Shown: in pieces, positions 1 through 12,200 of the stretch
Numbering within the stretch: the stretch's first letter is position 1
Layout: every line of letters begins with the position of its first letter
From: Saccoglossus kowalevskii
Taxonomy: Eukaryota; Hemichordata; Enteropneusta; Harrimaniidae
Direction of reading: 5' to 3'
NCBI RefSeq assembly: GCF_000003605.2
Contig: NW_003107110.1
Location: 155,933 to 180,733, forward strand
Length of the DNA: 24,801 nucleotides
Program-made: the position numbers and the translations under genes
Notes under the pieces: generated by a model
What the model was told of the DNA's origin: nothing
Databases searched by the model: none
The model's input: only the letters and a program-made list of their open reading frames with translations

Positions 1-178
1 GACACCACTAAAGACTGCTATGAAAAGAGCCTAGACACCACTAAAGACTGCAATAAAAAGAGCCTAGACACCACTAAAGACTGCTATGAAAAGAGCCTAG
101 ACACCACTAAAGACTGCTATGAAAAGAGCCTAGATACCACTAAAGACTGCTATGAAAAGAGCCTAGGCACCGCTAAAG
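1..178. repeat. 33-bp tandem repeat (minisatellite), cut by window edge
   Basis: About 5.4 head-to-tail copies of a 33-bp unit starting at 1, 34, 67, 100, 133 and 166. Copies are nearly identical; copy 2 has two changed bases and the last copy decays. The unit length is a multiple of three, and one plus frame stays open across all copies until TAA at 199-201, encoding an 11-residue repeat (DTTKDCYEKSL). All other frames hit stops in every unit. The left end lies outside the window. It could be a non-coding minisatellite or the 3' end of a repetitive exon. Confidence 0.9.
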
Positions 179-2436
179 TTACATGTAATACATTACTGTA
201 ATACAATTTGTTGACAGAGCAGGCGTCACGAGACAGCGGCCTGTGACAAGTTTTGTTTGGCTACAGATCCAATGAGTAAAGTGCTTAATTTGCACAATCA
301 TTGGTGAGATGTAGTTAGAGGCGTATGTACATAGCGAACATCGCCTCATATTTTAATCAGGCTGAAATTGGCAGTGAGAATGGCAAGAATAAGTTTTTGC
401 TATTTTACCTCCAATGTAGGAAAATGGTAGTACAACATACTAAGTAGTTTAAACATTGGTGATTGTGATGGAGGTTATCAGTCAGGAAAGGAGGAGCTCA
501 CAGGAGAGCTGCTTTCGCATAATAATGTACATGGAAATTTAAACATAGCACATAAATCAGTTTGTTTTTTTACATTAGGTGTTACAAAATTCAAAAATGT
601 TGTCTACATAGAATAAACATTTCTCATTTGCTGTACATGAATGACATTAAATTACAGCAGAAAGATTTTGAAATAGCGCCCCCTAGAAGTAGTTCTTGAC
701 AGCACCACAGAGGGCGCCAAACAACAAAATGCGTTACAACAATCTGAAGTTTAATACTTTTCTAAAATGTATAATAGTGTGTATTCTAGAAAGACACAAT
801 CGATCAGTAAATTTGGAACAACGTAACAAAACTTTGGAAATACACTTGTTTATGTTCAGAACAAAAACTAAAAATAAAGACACCGTACCACACTAATTAT
901 TATAAAGTAGAAACGGGTACAGGTAATTACTTTTTTTATCAGAGACCGATGACAAAAGATCTTCTTGTGCATGAAAACAAATTCCCATACTCTAGAAGTA
1001 ATATTTTTATTAATCAGGTGATACTCTCAAAACAAACAAAAAAACACATACAAATTTTGCTACTGACCACCATTTTTAAAGAACTGTTTGAAGTATTGCA
1101 ATGGTCTGAAAACGTTGAAGCATATGTGGGTGTGTTTATTCTGTACCATGTATATCATCTGTATAAAAGTGATGGCACATAATGATAAACTACCATACTC
1201 ACTAGGAAACGATTTATCTAAACTTAATGTAAGAAGTAAAACCTTGTTTAAAGAACCACAGTCGTCACACAGCGTGTGTTTGAATTTCATGTAAACAAAC
1301 AATTTACTTTACACATGTTGCTATGGATCCCATACCAAAAATAACGTGGCATGACGACTGTATTGCTTTAAGTCTGAAAATCTCATTACATAGGAAGAGG
1401 TTTGTATTTGCTGTCATCAAATAACTATCAACTGTAAAGTGCTGGTTGGTGAAGTTTGATTTAAGGGAATTTTGTAACAAAATTAAATCGCAAACTTTGT
1501 AGCAGTGACTATTGCAAAATTATGTTTCTGTGAATGTCATTAAATTATCATATCGGGAAAATTAACTGCAGCAAAAATAGAGATTTTACATTCACTGTGA
1601 GTTCTCACAAAATGTGAGAAATGTTTCTGCTGCAAAAAAACGAAAGCTTTGATTCTAAACCTGAATTTCTTTTTTTCTAGTTGAATGTTGAAATGCCGAG
1701 CTTTAAGAAACAATATCTCATCAAGATACACTGGCATTAGTCGAATAGTACCCTGGCAAACAATATGCAGTCAGAATTGTCAGCAAAATGGTCCTGTTTC
1801 TCCAATCAGCCCTTAACTATTGTAATCAGTATAATTTTTACTGCTACGAATTGTGATTAGATGATGTAATGGCATTAATGATGAATGCATTTTGCAAAAG
1901 TTGCTTTGACTTAAGTCAAACAAATATTCACAGGTACAACTTTTATGATTTTCACCATCTCATGATATTCGCATCTCTCACATAAACATTAAGTACAGGT
2001 AATCTAACATAAGGTATAGAGTTATCTACCATCAAATTTACTACAAGAGTTTAACTCTTCCACTTTGTGGAACTATTTTTAAACCTGATACCTTCACGAG
2101 GTTATTCTCATTCAAATGTCATTCACAAATTTACATCTAGACACAATTCACCATATTGGCAAGTCATGACTCAAACTCACTAGAAATCAGAAATCTACAA
2201 TCATATGGGAAATACTAAAAGTTAGGCATCTAACTGATGATAATACTTTGAAGCACAAACAATATCAATATTGTAATCTGAGTTAGTATTGCTATGAACT
2301 TGAATCACTTAAACTTAAGTCACTATTTTGCCAATGTATTGTTCAATATTAACGTCAAGACACTAATCTGCTTTTGTTAAAATCCATTGAAATCTGAATA
2401 CAACATTAAATCAATTACGCTTAATCACAACATGTA
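179..2436. other. 3' flank of VTI1A, no gene seen
   Basis: AT-rich intergenic DNA. The open frames here (for example near 949-1302 and 1540-1737) resemble no protein I know and overlap on both strands. Noted items are two GGGCGC-type motifs at 674-719 and an 8-bp-stem hairpin (TTCTCACA-AAA-TGTGAGAA) at 1602-1620. Confidence 0.6.
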
Positions 2437-2467
2437 GCACACACGTGCACGCGCACGCGCACACGTA

Positions 2468-2504
<37 letters not shown>

Positions 2505-2572
2505 GCACACACACGCACGCACACGCACGCACGCACGCACACACGCACACACACACGCACACACGCACGCAT
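2437..2572. repeat. 136-bp alternating purine-pyrimidine tract (CA/CG repeat)
   Basis: Uninterrupted purine-pyrimidine alternation made of CA, CG and a few TA/TG steps. It begins with a CG-rich segment, then a pure (CA)n core, then mixed CACG units. This is a compound dinucleotide microsatellite and a textbook Z-DNA-prone composition. Confidence 0.97.
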
Positions 2573-2649
2573 TTAATCAGTCCAAGTCTAAGTACATGTT
2601 TCATATACAGTACAGTTGGAGCTTAACATATATCTAGCTTTCAGCTGGC

Positions 2650-2943
2650 TTAACCTTTTCACCACCAGTTCTCTCTTTTCATCACATATACAGGTAGTCC
2701 CATTTATAGTCTATTCTTACCTTCAGAAGATTTTCACCCAAATTTTATTGCACTTTTCCTTATATTCTTCAATATTCCTAGCAATGAACCCTAATTTCGG
2801 AGCCAACAGACAAAATTTGAGTCAATTTCCAGTTTATATTAAAAAAATGTGGCTATTTTTGTCCCAAACATCTGAAGAAAAGTGCTGACTATTAACAGGA
2901 CTATTTTGTGATAAAAAGAGGGAACTGGTGGTGAAAAGGTTAA
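2650..2943. mobile_element. TTAA-flanked MITE (piggyBac-like), ~286 bp
   Basis: Near-perfect terminal inverted repeats of about 28 bp, CCTTTTCACCACCAGTTC and onward at 2654 and its complement ending at 2939, bounded on each side by TTAA (2650-2653, 2940-2943). TTAA target duplication is the hallmark of the piggyBac superfamily. There is no transposase, so the element is non-autonomous. It sits just downstream of VTI1A. Confidence 0.8.
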
Positions 2944-3176
2944 ACACATATCATTCGACTTTTGAGATTAGTATCAAGAATCTAACTGAGTTTGCTAAAG
3001 CTACACACAAAGTGTTTTACAGTATTTCATCAATCACAACATATTTTTTCACAGAAGAACAGTAGATTAAACTTTACATGAAAATAAACACTAATTTCAT
3101 AATTATTACATTTTATATAAATACTAATTACATTCATATACATTCATACAGATCATCATTGTGAGAATAAACCTTA

Positions 3177-3267
3177 TTATTTCTTTGTCGTGAAGTAAAT
3201 TGTAATTCCTATGACAGTGATCATAATTAAACCAATGACAACTAGAAGAACTCGGTTTTGAACTACC
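3177..3267 (-). CDS. VTI1A: VTI1A coding exon 8 (residues 190-219 and stop)
   Basis: Acceptor TTTTTTCAG. After the split Arg codon it encodes VVQNRVLLVVIGLIMITVIG and then ITIYFTTKK-stop: the juxtamembrane VQNR box, one hydrophobic helix and a short basic tail, as in human VTI1A. Confidence 0.96.
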
Positions 3268-6200
3268 CTGAAAAAAGAAAAGAAAAAAAGAGTAATCAGT
3301 GATTGTTTTTTCATTTTTTATGATTGTGAGCATCAGAAAATGATTCAGGTGAAATTTTAAGTCCACAACAGACAACTTGTGAGATTTTAGTGTGTGTGAC
3401 AGAACGATATGGTTGATAACATTGACAATCACCATATCCTGCGTACAACTCCAAGTGACTAAAAAGTTTGTAGTTGGCAACTACAAGTGATGCAATCGGA
3501 TTGATATTTGAAGACCCAAATGACCATAACAAAACTAGTTATAAACTACATCGAATAAAATGGCGCAATTATGACAGAAATACCAAATGACAGTGAAACT
3601 TGCAAATAGGCAAAATTACAGTGCATATTTATATTTGTCTTTAATCAGCCTGCTAAAAAGAAATTCCTAATCTCGCTTTGTGATCAACCAGAAACAACAC
3701 CACTGGCAGTAAAACTGTCAAAACTCTTTGCTCATCAAGGTATTTGCGGTAAAATTATATTACGAAAATTCAACTGATGGGGAGGGAGAAAAAATAAAAG
3801 GAACTGTGACACATGCATGACAAAAAAAAAATCACATTATACAAGACACTTAAATTATGACAGAACTGACTCACAATATTTGTCATGTAAAACTCAGGTG
3901 GATGGAAGAAACCTAGCAAAGACAATAAACAGATATATACAAAAATCAGCTCTGGGCGAGGAGAATAAAAATGTCCACACTTAATCTCTTTGTTTCGGGG
4001 TTTTGGGTAAGTGGTGATTTCAATAACTGTGTTTATGTTATTTTTTCACAATTGCAAACTTTTGTTTAGAAGGTAGGATGGGGTGAAGGTTGAATGTTAA
4101 ACAAAGAGACTATGTTTGTTGTGCCACATGCCCCTCAAGTGTAAACAAAAATGTGTTTCTGGTGATCACACACATGAGAATATATCACATCAAAAAAAAA
4201 CAAAAAAACTGTCACAAAAATAAGTTTTGGATTACGGGATTGTAGTGATTTTTTGTTTTATTATGTTAGGGCAGAAGACTACTTAACTTCATGGATTGAG
4301 CCTTCACTTAATATTTGAACTGAATGCTCATTGCCAAAGAAAGTGAAAGAAATGATGAAAACAATTAAGATATCAAGATTGGATAAAATCGACTTGTTAC
4401 AATGCCATAATTACAACCACAAACAGTGCCTGGGCACCCAGAATGCATCATTTTGGAAGTAGCAAAGAGCACCAAAGGATGGCAGGAATAAGGTAATCGA
4501 CAGGGTTGTTGTCAATTTAATTTAACTTTAAAAGTTTTCAGTCATCTGACAACTGTGCATGACATTAGGACATTAACTTCTTCTGACATTTTTTTGTTGG
4601 CTTGTAAACACTCAAATATATTTGCTTAGTACATGTAGATAACAATCATTCTTCAGTCACAGCAATCAGTTTGTCTCTGCTTGACAATAACCACAAAAAC
4701 AGATTTTTTTTTTAAATACAATAAATCTGTAAAAACTACTGAATTGCAGCTATTGCCATCTTAACAGCATTTTTTCAAGATGAAATTTTCTCTTTTACCT
4801 TAGTGTTCAAACCTAAATAATATTTCTTAACAATTTGATATATTTATTACGCAGATTAATGGACAAACCTACATACAGATCCGGAAATGGAGAATACTCA
4901 AGGCAACCAACAGTAACCTGTTACTCATATGACACGGTTGAACATACACTGATGAGAGATGCAGCAAACATGACAACAGTTTAACATCCCCTCAAACTAG
5001 ACACCATATTCCACTTAGAAATGCAGAGGAGCCTGGCAAGTAGGAAGAGTGTACTGTTTGTTTCACCACCGAGTGCGTAGTCAACTTGAGTAGGAGTCAA
5101 ACCCGCAATCAGCTGGTCAGACGCGCAAAGAATTCTAATCAACATAGAGAGTGGCTCTATATTGTGTGGAAGGATACAAGAGAACCAATTTACCTTCTCA
5201 TCATTCCACTGAGGATTCGTGAACTTTTCCCTAAATCAGCATCTGTTTCACGTAACTATAGAGACAAAAAACCAACAGAATATATAGGGTATTGTTTTGA
5301 AGCATTCTTGCCACACGCCTGTAGTTAAGGCTATATCACGCGTAAAAAAATGAAGTTCACGTTTTGTTGAAAATGATGCACTGGTACGATGTGTTGCAAT
5401 CTCTTGCGAAGAAAGTACATGGCGATACGAACATAATTTAATGAACTGATGTATACATCAAGTACCGGTATTTGTTTTTTTAATTCACTTTATATAAATG
5501 ATTTCGACGTCATAATGTTTAAATCTTTGGAAACTGCACAAATTAATAGAGACCATGAATTAAAGGGTGTGATCTAAAATAATGTAGACAAATGAAATTA
5601 TATTTTACATGCATTGTATACAACGCTAGGACGACGACCACCACCCTTTAATAAGTTTTTGATTTTTTGAACTACAAATGTAGGCAATACAACTTCTCTC
5701 ATTAGTGCTTCAAACTTCATAATCAAACTTAAAAAATAAATACATTGCATTCACCAAATTGTCTCACAAGAACCATCCATAACCCCTAACCTATGACTTT
5801 TAACCGTACTCACCCTGTCCCTAGCTCTTTCTATTTTCCGTCGATCATCCTGTAAATTATCTAATATATCTGCTCCTAGTTGTTCTGTAAAAACAGAATT
5901 AGAAAATGTTCACCTATAAAAAAATAGCTGAGTTCAACAGCAGAATAGCTGATCAATTTCCAGCACTGATTTACACAGTAGCCAGTTGACTCTGGTTTAT
6001 TTTTGCAGTGTTTTTGTCACCGTGCAGTGGTGAAATAAGTGAAACACAAATAATTGCTTTTTATATATCCCTATTAAAGATTTATATCAGAAACATATAA
6101 AGTTTGAACTTTTTGGTCAGAGCATTTCAGAGTTATGGCTCCAGAACTGCATTTAATAAAACAAAATGGCCAAACAAAACAATGTGTATCAAGGTCTTAT

Positions 6201-9200
6201 AATGTTCAATGTATGTACCAAGTTAAATGAAATCGGCCCATTCACAAACAAGATCTGGTTGCGGGAATAAAGAAATGCTTGATTTTGATGAATTTTTAAC
6301 ATTAAAATAGCTCCCCATCGGCCATCTTGAATAACCAAATAAATAAATGTGCATATGTGTGATACAATGTTCATTTTATATTATTTTAAGTTTAAAGATT
6401 AACGGCCAGGGTATGTCAGAAATATGGCATTCGATAAAACAAAATGGCCACCAGTCATAATTTTTAATAACAAAGTGACATGCATCGATGTCCCATAATG
6501 TTTAAAGTGCTTCCTCTCAAATTTTGGCATTTGATGGTGCTCTTTAACTTTGGTGAGAGTCGTAAATCCGGAAACAGTCGACTGTTTCAGGTTAGCTGGG
6601 CGTGGCTACAGCACAAGAAATATCCCAAATTTACTTGGATACAAGTAATCATTTTCAACAACAAAAATCAATAACTGTCCATTTCAGTGTGGGTGGGCAT
6701 TTCACAGGCACTGTAATGTTTGAACAAAATTCATCCATACATGACTCAGATCAGGTTCTGAAAGGTAGAAATGCTTAATTTTGATAATTTTTTACTACTT
6801 TTTAAAATGACCACTATTCAGCCATCTTGAATTAGATAGATACAGATAGAACCACACAGACACACAAACAGACGCACATAGATCAAAACACAAGTCCCAG
6901 TTTTTTGGACTTCATCCGAACGTGGTATAAAAATATCAACCTGCACCAGTTTTCCCATTTACCTATTTTTGATTTTCCAGCCAGCAGAAAACACAGAATT
7001 TTGAAAATCACTTGGAATGATATAATAAATTTACCAACTGCAGTAAATAATTCACCTACGCTTGTTTCCATACCATCATTTCATAAATGAGAGAGTATAG
7101 AAACCCCTACTCTAAAAATTCAGTCGGAATGCTGCACATTTTCTTGGGGGGGGGGGGGGTTCACACACTGACCAGAAACAATTTTTTTATGCCTAAATCT
7201 TGTGATTCAACAAATCACTGAAACGTAACAGCGAAGTAATGCACTTAGGGAAAAAATTGTTGTCGTCTGTGCATGCTGTCCACATTTGAATCCTTCAAGT
7301 GCATTATCACATTCTATAACCTCGGTTCTATTTTTTTTTTGAATCTCTTAAACTACACTACACTGCTTTCTTCTATTGCACCTTTTTTGCAGCTGCTGAA
7401 AGAAAACTGATTACTGGAAGCTACAGCTAAGATAAATGCCATATGTTAGGCATGGTGGTCATGTCAGAAGAAAAAAACATACCTGTTTCAACGGCAATTG
7501 CATAACCTTGCTCTAACCGTCTGCTTGTTCTGTCTAATCTTTCTGTGTTATCTAATAATCTGGCCCTCTGATGGAATAAAAAAAAAATACATTTTTGATT
7601 AATTCAAATCTAAAGAACTTGCTAAAGTGTAACTAAAGTGTAGCATAATGTCAAAATTTGAAAGTATACCATAAGATATAAGCAGTTTAATATTTCATGT
7701 ACTTAGACCATTACCCTGGAATGCATTTACGTAGCCGCCTCATGTTGTCTTGTGTCCGTTTAAACTGACACAGCTGGCAACAGGGAAATTGGGATAAGGA
7801 TGGCCGATGACGAAACTGTCATCTTCACGGTAACTAAATGATGATCTCTCCTGAAATCTAATTGATTGATCATTGTCCCAAAGGCAACCCTCTGAAAACT
7901 TCAAAAAGCGTTCACAACTTTTTGAGTGATATGGGCAATGAGGAAGAACCCTGTAAAAATTATGTTTCCATGGCAATCAGATTCAGATTTATACCAAAAT
8001 AAATTGACTGATATGAGGGCAGCCCCTCCTAATGAAATTGTCATAAAAATTTGTTCACAACTTTTTGAGTTATTTTGCAACCAAACCATGAAACAAAAGC
8101 CGGGAAAAACATGAAAATGATGAAGGTTAATAAGGAGTTTCACAATAATGTGGAAGTGAATACAAACTATTCATGAAAACTTACCTGGTCCTCTGATGTA
8201 GAGGCATCATCTCCACCAAGCAATTCAGATCTACCATGTTGTAAATCGCTGTATGCTATTCGAGAACGTTTCTGTCAGGGACAAAAGTATACTGTAAAAT
8301 GACTAATATTCACTGGGTTTAAATTTCGCTGATTTAGCAATTCAGGCATATTCAGTGGGCTTTAAATTCACGGTTTTATCATTTAGATAATGTCTTCTAT
8401 GCTAAATTTTACATATTCACTGGGTTTTAATTTAGTGCATTTTCCAGTCAGCGAAATAAGCTAAATTAAAACCCAGTGAATAATTAATCCTTTTACAGTA
8501 TATAAAGTTACACAAATAAAACATCATGTGATTTCATCATTCAGATATGGACCCTCAATCAGGAAACCCTTGTGAACAATAAGGCCAAAAAAAATTAAAT
8601 TAAAAACATGTATTTATATTTAAAGGGTGAACGTCATCGCGTCACACTGTCCGAGATTTGCATTGATAAACATTAATATGCCCACAATACAGAGTACTCT
8701 GTCTGGCAAATGCAAACAAGTTTTGATCTGGATGCGACATGTGCTAAATACTGACCTTGAGTCAAAGTAGCCATCTTTGTTAATACCCATAATATTTTGC
8801 GAGACAACCACCCCACCTTAAGTGTGAGCAGCAGTTTGAAAATTCAACATTATTCATTACAATGCATTGTGTAACAACATAATGATGTTGATGGAATTTG
8901 TCACGCGAACAATTTGGTGGAAAAACTTTGTAAAATTCATTGTGTCCTAACCTTTTGAATGCCATAATTTTTTCTGCTAACATTTTTTGCCCAACATTTC
9001 TATTTAATTTTCTTTCTTAATATCAGGTCAAATGAACTTTCTCATGATGTGAAAAAAGTTAATTTGAGCTTTCAGTGGGCTAAAGATGACTGTTACAAAA
9101 TTTTGCATATTCCTAAACAGACATTTGCATTGCATTTAATAATTTGTTTACTGATACATGTATAGTGTCTGTTCTATTAGGAGTGTCTATGGTCGAAACT

Positions 9201-12200
9201 GAGTCATATTTTAATGATCCAATGTATGCAAATTATTGTTTTTGTGAAACTTAATTTATTTATTCACACATTTCGCTACATTTGCATTCAAGCACTGATT
9301 GCAGATTCATTCGTTGAGCGGAATAGTCAACTTTCATCACCAATCACAAAAATAATGTACATTTTTCACAGATTTTCCCACAAATGTTGATCTATACAAC
9401 TATATTACAGAAAAATACTATAGGCAAAATATTGCACCAAAATGATGGTACTCAAAGGATTAAGATTGTGGTAGTTTCATACTTACAAACTCTTTTTCTA
9501 ATTTTGTCATTTCTACTTGATAACTCTTCAGTCTATTGCTAAATCTCTGCCTGTCTTTGGAAGGAATTTCTCTGATTTCTAAATCCATTTGTTCTAGCTG
9601 AGGAGAGAGAAAGTATAAACGGTACAATGAATACTAGGTTTTTCTAACCTATTGTCAATCGCCAATGATATAATTCATATGAAAACGACCATAACAAGAT
9701 TTTCCACAAGTTGGCTGAGATGAATTACAAACTGTGAATTTTTGAAAAATTATCATTTAAAAACATCCATATCAGAAAAACATTATGTTGCAGCATAGAC
9801 AATAACTGCAAATTTCAATTCGCTTCAAGATTCTGATTATTGTGATCTTTCATGTTATTTTTTTCTCGTTGGCAAGTTGAAAATGCGGACGTAAAAACAC
9901 GCGTGGGACTGTCCCGGCACGGGCAGGGGCGAACAGGGAGAAATACCTAACGTGCGGGGCAGCGGTAGCAATCCTTGTACTGTATAATACCAGGTATTTG
10001 TTTATGCTCAAAATTTGAAACAGAGTGGCAAATTCGAGCAGATATCTACACTTTTTATGATCGACGCCCCGCATTCCGGCGTAAATGAGCTAAGAAAGGC
10101 AATATAGTATCACCAACCATGACTATATCACTGTATTTGGTCTATTAATGGTCTATTAATTTGGTCTATGTAAATGACAGAAGTCAAAACAAGTAACATT
10201 TTAATGATCTAGCAAACAATAAATGCAGAAATTCACTTTTAATACGGTAGTCCAAAAACAGTATTTTAAACTTGGAGTCAGCCCAGCAATAAATTTATAA
10301 TCACACTACCGGGTAGCGACAGTCTGGATTCTACGTAAATCAGACAAGACTTGAAGATGAACTCAACATTACAAAGTTTTATGGAATGTAGTAATCATTG
10401 TTCCTAGTAACTAAGAAATATAGATAAGTCATTTCAGGCAATGGCCATTCACCAGTAACGCATGAACAAGTAGTACCGTTAAAATCCTATTATAAACCGC
10501 ATACCTAATAGTAACTGCACCCCGATTTCGGCTTCAGTGATACAGAATTCTCAACAAAAAATGAAAACATGAAAAGTACTTATTACTAACCGCACCCCCA
10601 ATCTAACAAGACCGTGACTGACTTTGTTTCAACCAGCTGGTACATTGTTCCTAATCCTATTCATTTGTTTCGACAACATGCCTAAAAATATTCACACCTC
10701 TTTATTGTTCAGTATTGTTAGGATGTCAAACACGCAGTGAAACTGCTTTTGTTCTTGCAACAACTTTTGTCAATGCTCCTTATGAGTACGTTTTTGACAA
10801 TGAGCTGTTATCACCGAAAAACTATTAAATTATTTTTCAATGCTCAGTTTATCTTTCGAAAACATCTAATTTCTTGATTTAAAAAAAAAAAGTCATCTCG
10901 TTTTCTCATGGAAATCAAAGCCAAAAGATCGCATACATTATCGGTAAATCACTTCTGTGATTCGTTCTCCATAAAGTCGGAGACCTGTCATTAACATATT
11001 TAAATGAGGTAATTTGAACACGTGGGCACCATCCAGCATTTTAATTGGTTAATTAACGACTTGACCTATCCGGTCAAGTAACGTCTCGTGTGCATTCAAA
11101 CTACATGGCCGATGTCGTATCGCATCGATCGTTTACATGTGACCAAAATTACAGTGAAACTAAGTTGAATTTTACTTGCATTTGATAACAATTCAATGAA
11201 TTTATTTTTCGTGCGTTATGATAATCACTACTGAGTAATAATCTACAATTTCAACACTTCGAAAACAAGTAAGTTATTCACTTGTGAGCCAAAGCATGGC
11301 CGGATTGAGTTACCGTTGGCACCGTACTTTTAGTGCCATACCATGATCATTTTCTACTAAGCAATGCATTAATGTTTGTTTTTATTTGAAACTCCTGTCA
11401 GAATATACTTTCTGTTACAAAGAAAATAAAAAAAATAAATGCATATTACATTAAATATACTGAGTATTTTTTTTTCATGTGAACAGTTATTTTGTGATGC
11501 GACGCTTATCGCTCTTCCCTCTAAATTGGAGTTACGCTTATATTCAAAAGATTGTACGGTGTATTGTTTGTTTTGTGCAAGTGATGTGGGAAAAAAATGA
11601 CCACGCCCATTTAGTGATTGCAATATGTACGTAATAGAAACCGCACCCTGAAAATGAGCTGTTGATCCCAATTTTTTATTTGATACATTGTAATATAAAC
11701 CGCGGTTTATAATAGGATTTTAACGGTATACCAATAATATTTATAAATCTTATGTTTATACATTTTGTTTGGCATCACTGTAGATTTATTAAAATGATGG
11801 TTACATAAAAATTACAGTAAGTGATACCTAGCAATACCTATATCTTACCCTAGATGTCAATTATATCCATGCATGTTAATGATGATGTGGCTCTTTGTTT
11901 ACTACAATGTAGTACATTACATTTTTATGAAATGTCAGAAAGAACATTGCCACAGAAACAAAGACACATTGACCCTTTGAGAGCAAAGTCAACTTGTCAC
12001 CATTCACAAATAAAACGCATATAATTTTTTTCATAATTTTTCCAAAATTTGTATCAAGACTTATAACCAATAGGAAATTATGTTCATTTAGTTGAAAATT
12101 ATAAAAAAAAATATAAAAAAATATATAAAAACTGGCAAAATGTTTCACAAGTTTTGAGCGGGGAAAAATGATGGTGCTCAAAGGGTTAATATGCTGCATC

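Larger units (their letters stand above)
8272..9486 (-). other. VTI1A: VTI1A intron 3
   Basis: Holds two MITEs (8290-8500 and 8947-9463). The short remainder, including the frame at 8620-8811, shows nothing recognisable. Confidence 0.85.

Noticed and set aside
1-178. CRISPR-like array
   Set aside because: The 33-bp units abut directly with no unique spacers, and the DNA is eukaryotic.
1602-1620. Hairpin TTCTCACA-AAA-TGTGAGAA
   Set aside because: Short perfect hairpin in AT-rich flank; likely to occur by chance and no associated transcript is evident.
3124-3532. Two overlapping minus frames at VTI1A exon 8
   Set aside because: They read in frames that are not the SNARE frame. The true exon frame gives the VQNR-transmembrane tail.
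5086-5328. 80-codon plus frame
   Set aside because: Antisense shadow of VTI1A exon 7 and the SINE-like segment.
7146-7159. Run of 14 G (and 11 C at 17777-17787)
   Set aside because: Simple homopolymers; could form unusual structures but also prone to sequencing error, nothing more can be said.
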